From Novosphingobium percolationis (GTDB taxonomy: Bacteria > Pseudomonadota > Alphaproteobacteria > Sphingomonadales > Sphingomonadaceae): 64,000 nucleotides of DNA. This document shows positions 58,381 to 64,000 of the stretch, in pieces. The DNA lies in the NCBI RefSeq assembly GCF_020179425.1, contig NZ_JAILYM010000001.1:496001-560000 (forward strand), written 5' to 3'. Position numbers and translations under genes: made by a program. The notes below the pieces were generated by a model that saw nothing but the letters and a program-made list of their open reading frames with translations, made no database searches and was not told the origin of the DNA. Within the stretch, counting starts at the first letter, position 1. Each line of letters starts with the position of its first letter.

Positions 58381-59897
58381 GCTGGCACCATCTCGATGGC
58401 AGGCGCGGCACAATGGCGCGCGATGTAGTCCGCGTGGGTGGGATACTGCGCCGCCTCGCGCTGGTAGAGCGCGGCGATGGTGTCGAGCCACGCCTTGAGG
58501 TCGGCCACGTCGAGCGCCTCGGCGATGCCGTGGCTGCGCAGCGGAACGATGCCCTGCCCCGCCATGACCTGAAACCACGCCACTTCGCTGAACAGTTCGT
58601 CGCTATCGCGGAAGATGTGGCCACCTTCGCGGAACAGCGCGATGCGATCGGCAAGCGAGCCGGGCAGCGTCATATCGCGGCAGGCGCGCCAGAACGGCTC
58701 GTCGCGTTCGTTCAGCGTATAGTGCAGCACGATGAAGTCGCGGATGCGCTCCATCTCGAAGGCAAACTGGCGGTTGTATTCGTCGCGTTCGACCTGCGAC
58801 TGCACCTTGCCCGGCAGGAACTTTAGAATGCGCGAGATCGCCGACTGGATCAGGTGGATCGAGGTCGATTCCAGCGGTTCGAGGAACCCGCTCGACAGGC
58901 CCACCGCAATGACGTTGTGCTTCCACGCCTCGCGCCGCCGCCCGGTGGTGAAGCGGATCGGTCGCGGATCGTCGAGCGCGGGCGCGTCGAGATGCGCCAG
59001 CAGGCTGTCCGCCGCCGCCTCGTCGCTGGTGAAGGCGCTGCAATAGACGCGCCCGTTGCCGGTGCGGTGCTGCAAGGGGATGCGCCACTGCCACCCGGCA
59101 TCGTGCGCAGTGGAGCGGGTGTAGGGCGTGAAGTGCTCGACGCGCGCGCTCGGCACGGCCAGCGCGCGGTCGCAGGGCAGCCAGTGGCTCCAGTCCTCGT
59201 AAGCGACCCCGAGCGCCTGCCCGATCAGCAGCGCGCGCATGCCCGAGCAATCGATGAACAGGTCTCCGCCAACGATCTCGCCCGAAGCGAGGCGAAGGCC
59301 GGTGACGTCGCCCGTCTGGCCGTCGCGCAGCACCTCGTCGATGGTGCCCTCGCTGCGGACCACGCCGCGCGCCTCGGCGAACTGGCGCAGGAAACGGGCA
59401 TAGAGCGAGGCGTCGAAATGGAACGCGTGGGGCATTTCGGGCACCGTCGGCGCGGTCAGCGCGCGGCCCCGGTGCATCCGGTCCTGCTTCGCCACGATGT
59501 CATTGAGGCAATAGTCGTGCGTCGGCCCGGCCAGCCCCAGTCGACGCCCGCGCGACCACACGTGATGGAAACCGCACAGGCCCACCGCGCGGCCCACGTC
59601 GCCGAACGCGTGGAGATAGCTCTCGCCGGGCTTCGTCCAGCCGACGAACTCGATGCCCAGCTTAAAGGTCGCCTGCGTGGCGCGGATGAAGGCGTCCTCG
59701 TCGATCCCGAGCGCCTGGTTGAACATGCGGATCTGCGGGATCGTTGCCTCGCCCACGCCGATCGTGCCGATGGCTTCGGATTCGATCAGGCGGATCTTGT
59801 AACCGGATTCGAGGAAGTGACCGAACGCCGCAGCGGTCATCCAGCCGGCGGTGCCGCCACCGACGATCACGATTTCAACGGGTTGGACATCGGCCAC
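58377..59897 (-). CDS. flavin-dependent tryptophan halogenase-like protein
   Basis: A 506-aa protein of the tryptophan halogenase (PrnA) family. The FAD motif is GGGTAGW (13-19). The catalytic Lys is K79 (ATFKLGIEFVGW), at the same number as in PrnA. The WxWxIP motif is at 269-274 (WQWRIP), and FLEPLEST holds E343-S344, the active-site Glu pair-mate. So all known halogenase residues are kept. There is no signal peptide. It lies between a TonB receptor and the amylase and is coupled to the latter, a setting known in sphingomonads and Caulobacter but with no proven role. Natural substrate unknown. Confidence 0.9.
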   Translation of the reverse strand: MADVQPVEIVIVGGGTAGWMTAAAFGHFLESGYKIRLIESEAIGTIGVGEATIPQIRMFNQALGIDEDAFIRATQATFKLGIEFVGWTKPGESYLHAFGDVGRAVGLCGFHHVWSRGRRLGLAGPTHDYCLNDIVAKQDRMHRGRALTAPTVPEMPHAFHFDASLYARFLRQFAEARGVVRSEGTIDEVLRDGQTGDVTGLRLASGEIVGGDLFIDCSGMRALLIGQALGVAYEDWSHWLPCDRALAVPSARVEHFTPYTRSTAHDAGWQWRIPLQHRTGNGRVYCSAFTSDEAAADSLLAHLDAPALDDPRPIRFTTGRRREAWKHNVIAVGLSSGFLEPLESTSIHLIQSAISRILKFLPGKVQSQVERDEYNRQFAFEMERIRDFIVLHYTLNERDEPFWRACRDMTLPGSLADRIALFREGGHIFRDSDELFSEVAWFQVMAGQGIVPLRSHGIAEALDVADLKAWLDTIAALYQREAAQYPTHADYIARHCAAPAIEMVPA

Positions 59898-59926
59898 GAC
59901 AACTCTCCCCCGAAATTGGCGGGTTT

Positions 59927-59964
59927 GGCCGGACGGCAGCGCTCAAAAGCGCCCCCGCCCGGCC
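59927..59964 (-). promoter_or_regulatory. long stem-loop between TonB receptor and halogenase
   Basis: Outer arms GGCCGGACGGC and GCCCGGCC with an inner GCGCT-CAAA-AGCGC hairpin fold into a long, GC-rich structure in the 80-base gap after the receptor stop. No T-run follows on the minus strand. Most likely an intercistronic processing or attenuation element that leaves more receptor mRNA than enzyme mRNA. Confidence 0.55.
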
Positions 59965-59977
59965 TGCGACCCGGTCC

Positions 59978-62815
59978 TCAGAACTTGTAGCTGAGGCCGA
60001 TGTAGTAGTCGCGTCCGTAGCGCTGGTAGTCGATCACCTGGCGCGGATCGTCGTTCTGGTAGGTGATGAACGGACGGTCGGTCAGGTTCTTCGCCTGAAG
60101 CAGGATCGACAACCCGGCGAGCGGCGAGCCTTCCTGGAACTCGTACCCGATCTGCGCGTCGAGGATGCCCTCGGCCTTGGCCGTGCGGTAGGTCGGATTG
60201 GCCGACAACCCTGCGACTTCGGCAAGGAACTTCGAGCGGTAACGGTACGAGGCGCGCACCTGGAAGCCATTCTTCTCGAAGTAGAGCGACGCATTGGCCA
60301 CCCACGCCGACAGGCCCGGCAGCGTGATCGTCTGGCCCGGATTGCTGGCCAGCTGGATCTCGCTCTTGGTGTACGAACCCGAACCGAAGAAGCCGAACCC
60401 GTCAAGCGACGGCGTCAGCAGCGCGAAGGGCAGCGACAGCGTGGCTTCGAAGCCCTTGATGTTGCCCTTGCCGCCATTGTTCGGCGCCTTGACCAGACCC
60501 AGCGTGGTGCCGAGCGCGGCCTGCTGTTCGGGCGAGAGCGACGAGGCCGCCGCGGCGAAGTCGTAGACGAAGCTGGCGCTGGGATCGACGTAGTCGGTCA
60601 GGCGCTTGTAGTAGCCCGCCAGCGAGACGTAGCCGCCCTTGGGGAAGTAATGCTCCAGCGAGGCATCGACGTTGAACGACTTGTACGGGCGCAGGCGCGG
60701 GTTGCCGCCGTTCGAGCTGAACACGCTGTTGGCCGGATCCTGCGAACCCAGCTTCGACGGATCGATGCCGAACTCCTGGTTCACGCGTTCCTGGTCGAGA
60801 CGCGGGCGCACCATCGTCAGCGACGAGGCGAGCTTGAGGTAGCTGGCACTGGCCACTTCGATCGCCACGTTGGCGCTCGGCAGCACGCGCCAGTACTTGT
60901 CGCCACCCGAAGCGGGAAGCACCGTGACCACCCCGTTCGAGAAGTTCGAGATCGAACCGATCGACGACTGGTCGGTGTGCACCACCTGCACGCCCAGCGA
61001 GCCGGTCAGCGCCTTGCCGCCCACGTCGCCGTCGAGCTTGAGCATCGCGTAGGCGGTCCAGACCTTCTCGGTAACCGAGTTGTCGCGCACCAGCGATACC
61101 GGGCGGTTGTCGTACACGCTGTCGAGGCTGTTCTTGTAGAGATAGACCGGATCGAGCGCCAGCATCGCGGGCACGCCGAGATAGCCCAGCGGGGTGGACC
61201 CGACGATCGCCTGCTGCGGGATCGGCACGAACTTGTCGGTGCCCGAGCTGGCGGCGCAGTTCGTCGTGGTGCCGGTCGGGCACAGGAAGTACGACTTGAA
61301 CGCCGAAGTCTTCTTGCGGTGGCTGTAGTTCACGCCCACTTCCCAGCCCTTGATCGGACCGGCGTTGCCGAACTCGCCATCAAGGCTGGCGCGCAGCGAG
61401 GCGAGGTCGTCCTTGAAGCTCGGACGGTTGAGGAAGCCTGCCTGCACGACCGCAGTGGTGCCGTTGTAGCCCCAGCCGCGCGGGTCGGTGATCCCGAACA
61501 GCGAGGCATCCGAGTAGTCGAGCGTGGGCACAATATCGAACGTGCCGTTGCCGTTGGCCGAGATCTTGATCGTGTCGGCAGCGCCCGTTGCGCCATAGCC
61601 CGTGCCGGTATAGGTCTCGAGCAGGAAGTCTGTGCGCTTGGCGTGGCTGTAGCTGGCATCGACCGTCAGGTGCGTGGTTTCGCCCAGGCCGATGACGTTG
61701 TTCCAGCCCACCGAGAAGTTGTCGGCGTCACGCTTGTTGTAGTCGTTGCGCTGCACGGCGTGGATGTTGCCGAACGTGGCCGACGTCACCAGGCCGTCGG
61801 TGACAACGGCGTCGGTCGGAATGGTCGAGCCCGAACCCCAGGCCGGGGCGATCGGGAACTCGATGCCGCGCAGGCGCTGCGTTTCCTTGAACTTGGAATA
61901 GAGCACGTCGAGCGTGGAATGGAAGTTGTCGCTCGGCTGGTATTCCAGCGTCGCCACCGCACCATAGCGCTGCAGCTTGTTGGTCTGGACATAAGGCTTG
62001 GCGCCACCGAGGACGAGCGCGCAGGTGCCGTCGCCTACCGGCGCGAAGCACTTGGTCGTGCCGTTGTCGTCGTAGGTCGCGTTGGGGAAGCCCCAGGCAT
62101 TGTAGCGCTCGTTCTGCGAAGGCGCGTCGGTCGCCGAAACGCCGATGGCGATGCCGAAGGTGTCGTCGGCGAACTTGTCGACATAGGCGGCAGATGCGCG
62201 ATAGCCATAGCGGCTGCCATCGGGGTTGAGCTTCTTGAGGCCGTTCATCTGGCCGCGCAACTGCAGCGCGACGATGCGGTCCTTCTGCGCCAGTGGACGC
62301 AACATGCGCAGGTCCACCGTGCCGGCGATGCCCGCGGCGACCAGCGAGGGATCGGCGGCCTTGTGCACGACCACGTTCTTGAAGAACTCGCTGGGATACT
62401 GGTCGTATTCGACGCCGCGGTTGTCGCCGACGGTGACCTGCTCGCGCCCGTTCAGCAGCGTGGTCGAGAAATCGGGGCCAAGGCCGCGGATCGACAGGCG
62501 CTGGTCGCGGCCTTCGAGGCGCTGCGAGGTGACGCCGGGCAGGCGGGCGAGCGAGTCCGCGATCGACACGTCAGGCAGCTTGCCGATGTCTTCGGCAGAA
62601 ACCGCTTCGACGATGCTCGGCGTGGTGCGCTTGATCGCGGCCGAGGCATTGAGCGAGGCGCGGATGCCGGTGACGACGATGCCGCCTTCATCGGCGGCGG
62701 CAGCAGCGCCGGCCTGCGGCGCTTCTTGCGCGAACGACGGCGCGGCGAGCATCGCCACGGTCAGCGCGACGAGCGAGCTGCCAAGGCGACCCGCGGGAAT
62801 TGCGTGCTTGTTCAT
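59978..62815 (-). CDS. TonB-dependent receptor, maltodextrin-type
   Basis: Outer-membrane beta-barrel of 945 aa for energy-driven uptake. Signal peptide ends near residue 29 (AAPSFAQ), a TonB-box-like stretch EGGIVVTGIRAS follows, the plug shows AVSAEDIGKLPDVSIADSLARLPGV and RLSIRGLGPDFS, and the chain ends in the typical aromatic YYIGLSYKF. No N-terminal STN domain, so no anti-sigma signalling. Location at the head of an amylase-glucosidase operon and the size match MalA-like maltodextrin receptors. ATG 62815 is at the divergent promoter shared with the LacI gene. Confidence 0.94.
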   Translation of the reverse strand: MNKHAIPAGRLGSSLVALTVAMLAAPSFAQEAPQAGAAAAADEGGIVVTGIRASLNASAAIKRTTPSIVEAVSAEDIGKLPDVSIADSLARLPGVTSQRLEGRDQRLSIRGLGPDFSTTLLNGREQVTVGDNRGVEYDQYPSEFFKNVVVHKAADPSLVAAGIAGTVDLRMLRPLAQKDRIVALQLRGQMNGLKKLNPDGSRYGYRASAAYVDKFADDTFGIAIGVSATDAPSQNERYNAWGFPNATYDDNGTTKCFAPVGDGTCALVLGGAKPYVQTNKLQRYGAVATLEYQPSDNFHSTLDVLYSKFKETQRLRGIEFPIAPAWGSGSTIPTDAVVTDGLVTSATFGNIHAVQRNDYNKRDADNFSVGWNNVIGLGETTHLTVDASYSHAKRTDFLLETYTGTGYGATGAADTIKISANGNGTFDIVPTLDYSDASLFGITDPRGWGYNGTTAVVQAGFLNRPSFKDDLASLRASLDGEFGNAGPIKGWEVGVNYSHRKKTSAFKSYFLCPTGTTTNCAASSGTDKFVPIPQQAIVGSTPLGYLGVPAMLALDPVYLYKNSLDSVYDNRPVSLVRDNSVTEKVWTAYAMLKLDGDVGGKALTGSLGVQVVHTDQSSIGSISNFSNGVVTVLPASGGDKYWRVLPSANVAIEVASASYLKLASSLTMVRPRLDQERVNQEFGIDPSKLGSQDPANSVFSSNGGNPRLRPYKSFNVDASLEHYFPKGGYVSLAGYYKRLTDYVDPSASFVYDFAAAASSLSPEQQAALGTTLGLVKAPNNGGKGNIKGFEATLSLPFALLTPSLDGFGFFGSGSYTKSEIQLASNPGQTITLPGLSAWVANASLYFEKNGFQVRASYRYRSKFLAEVAGLSANPTYRTAKAEGILDAQIGYEFQEGSPLAGLSILLQAKNLTDRPFITYQNDDPRQVIDYQRYGRDYYIGLSYKF

Positions 62816-62972
62816 GATCTAGTTTGTCTCCCCCAAACCGGCGCGTGCCGGCCTGAACCCTGTGTGGCGCATGGCCCGAAATGGAGGGGGGCGGCCGTCC
62901 AGCCGCAGCATGTCGTTCGCCATCCTCTCCGCCACGGCAGGTACGCCGGGGGCATGGCCGAACGAACATGGC

Positions 62973-62980
62973 ATACGTAT
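62973..62980. promoter_or_regulatory. candidate LacI-type operator, ATACGTAT
   Basis: Perfect 8-bp palindrome in the divergent gap between the receptor and LacI genes, identical to the inner bases of the site at 52795-52804. Flanks (GGC..ACC) differ. Probably a shared operator. Confidence 0.6.
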
Positions 62981-62988
62981 ACCATCCG

Positions 62989-63000
62989 GCAATCGTTTGC
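62989..63000. promoter_or_regulatory. second LacI-type palindrome, GCAATCGTTTGC
   Basis: GCAA-TCGT-TTGC has a central CG and outer GCAA/TTGC arms, the shape of LacI-family operators. It lies 9 bases from the ATACGTAT site, so the two could be bound together. Confidence 0.45.
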
Positions 63001-63019
63001 GTAAAGTACACCATCCCCG

Positions 63020-63038
63020 ATTGCCTTTCGGGGGCAAT
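63020..63038. promoter_or_regulatory. short inverted repeat before LacI gene
   Basis: ATTGCC (63020-63025) and GGCAAT (63033-63038) with a 7-base loop, 55 bases before the LacI ATG. Perhaps an autoregulatory half-site pair or hairpin in the leader. Confidence 0.3.
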
Positions 63039-63092
63039 TGCAAGCCCGAAAAGCCAAGTCTAATCTGCCGCTTATAAAGGGGAGAAGCCGCG

Positions 63093-64000
63093 ATGGGGCG
63101 CCGTCCGTCGAACAAGCCGACCAGCTTCGACATCGCCTATCTCGCGGGCGTCTCGCAACCCACCGTCAGCCGCGCCTTGCGCGGCAGCAAGGCGGTCAGC
63201 CTCGCCACGCGCCAGAAGATCGAGGCGATCGCGCGCCAGCTCAACTACACGGTCGACAAGAACGCCTCATCCTTGCGCTCGCAGCGCTCGAACACGCTGG
63301 CGCTGCTGTTCTTCGAAGACCCGACGCCCGATGAATCGAACATCAACCCGTTCTTCTTGTCGATGCTCGGCTCGATCACGCGGCACTGCGCGGCCAAGGG
63401 GCTGGACCTGCTGATCTCGTTCCAGAAGCTCGACGACGACTGGCACAAGAAATACCAGGAAAGCCACCGCGCCGACGGGCTGATCCTGCTCGGCTATGGC
63501 GACTACACGCTCTACGAGGCGCGCCTGCGCCAACTCGTGCGCAGCGGCACGCATTTCGTGCGTTGGGGCTCGGTCGATCGCGACACCATCGGCGCGACCA
63601 TCGGCAGTGACAATTTCGGCGCGGGGCGGCTGGTGGGCGAACACCTGCTGGCGCGCGGACGCCGCGCCATCGCCTTTCTGGGACAGGCGGATTCGCACTA
63701 TCCCGAGTTCCAGCAGCGCCACGCAGGCCTTGTCCGCGCGATGCAGACCGCCGGGCTGAAGCAGGACCCGGACCTCGTGGTCGATGCGATCTCGTCCGAA
63801 GAAATCGGCTATGCCGCCGCCAAGACTCTGCTGGCGCGCGGCAAGCCGTTCGATGCCGTGTTCGCGGCCAGCGACCTCATCGCCATCGGCGCGCTGCGGG
63901 CGCTAGGCGAAGCGGGGCTGGTCGTACCGCGGGACGTGGCGCTGGTCGGCTTCGACGACCTGCCCGCGGCCAGCCACACCAGCCCGCCGCTGACCACGGT
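63093..64000 (+). CDS. LacI family transcriptional regulator, partial (cut by window end)
   Basis: The first 302 codons of a LacI-type repressor. The helix-turn-helix is SFDIAYLAGVSQPTVSRALRG, then the hinge RQKIEAIARQLNYTVDKNAS, and the periplasmic-binding-like core (TIGSDNFGAGRLVGEHLLARG, FLGQADSHYPEFQQR, AVFAASDLIAIGALRALGEAG, VALVGFDDLP). ATG 63093 has AAAGGGGAG at good spacing. It is divergent from the TonB receptor and most likely controls the glucan locus in response to maltose-type sugars. The C-terminus continues past the window. Confidence 0.93.
   Translation, partial: MGRRPSNKPTSFDIAYLAGVSQPTVSRALRGSKAVSLATRQKIEAIARQLNYTVDKNASSLRSQRSNTLALLFFEDPTPDESNINPFFLSMLGSITRHCAAKGLDLLISFQKLDDDWHKKYQESHRADGLILLGYGDYTLYEARLRQLVRSGTHFVRWGSVDRDTIGATIGSDNFGAGRLVGEHLLARGRRAIAFLGQADSHYPEFQQRHAGLVRAMQTAGLKQDPDLVVDAISSEEIGYAAAKTLLARGKPFDAVFAASDLIAIGALRALGEAGLVVPRDVALVGFDDLPAASHTSPPLTT

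Noticed and set aside
59744..63004. A 1086-codon open frame antisense to the TonB receptor
   Set aside because: Same GC effect; low-complexity Arg/Gln/Ala text, no start signal, and covers the real receptor gene.

Overview
The window is a GC-rich stretch of bacterial chromosome with no mobile element, rRNA, tRNA or CRISPR array that I could recognise. The protein content points to an alphaproteobacterium of the order Sphingomonadales, most likely Novosphingobium or a close relative. The reasons are the LolC N-terminus (M-I-L-S start, [12 protein letters not shown]), the GTTC-N7-GTTC type of LexA box, the sdhC-sdhD-sdhA order, and a TonB receptor / flavin halogenase / GH13 / GH97 locus of the kind found in sphingomonads and Caulobacter. 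The genus is inference.

Layout. 1-5.3 kb (minus): ETF-ubiquinone oxidoreductase, ispE, an N-formylglutamate amidohydrolase-like gene and ilvD. 5.3-9.5 kb (plus): a degenerate uracil-DNA-glycosylase-like gene, a lytic transglycosylase and moaB in an overlapping run, then a radical SAM gene behind a LexA box. 9.6-19.4 kb (minus): Old Yellow Enzyme homologue, DUF1330 protein, acyl-CoA ligase, dnaE, glutathione peroxidase, a small unknown, lolD, lolC and an unlisted 32-aa membrane peptide. 19.6-24.4 kb: purF, an SDR, a PilZ protein, photolyase (minus) and a PAP2 phosphatase. 24.4-27.4 kb (minus): korB-korA. 27.6-36.3 kb: an HSL-type hydrolase, rppH, a TPR protein, rsmB, guaB, two metallopeptidases and two exported unknowns. 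36.5-39.2 kb (minus): sdhC-sdhD-sdhA, closed by a terminator and without sdhB. 39.4-42.5 kb: SDR, prmA, a crotonase-fold enzyme and a CinA-like protein. 42.5-51.3 kb: a LysE-type exporter, then ligA, a GNAT gene and recN (one coupled operon behind a second LexA box), a plcP-agt-like lipid-remodelling pair, bamD and an Rrf2 regulator. 51.4-64 kb: an alpha-glucan utilisation locus.

The right-end locus works as one system. A TonB-dependent receptor should bring malto-oligosaccharides into the periplasm. A secreted GH13 amylase and a secreted GH97 glucosidase would cut them there, an FHS-type permease would take up the sugar, and a cytoplasmic GH13 glucosidase would finish the job. A LacI-family regulator is divergent from the receptor. 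An identical ATACGTAT palindrome lies in front of both the receptor operon and the permease gene. A flavin-dependent halogenase-like gene with the key catalytic residues sits inside the operon and is translationally coupled (ATGA overlap) to the amylase; its job is unknown.

Two perfect LexA-type boxes were found, before the PA0069-like radical SAM gene and before recN-GNAT-ligA, so at least two damage-inducible units are predicted. A dispersed palindromic repeat (core CCCCTCCCGC-N2-GCGGGAGGGG) occurs at six intergenic places.
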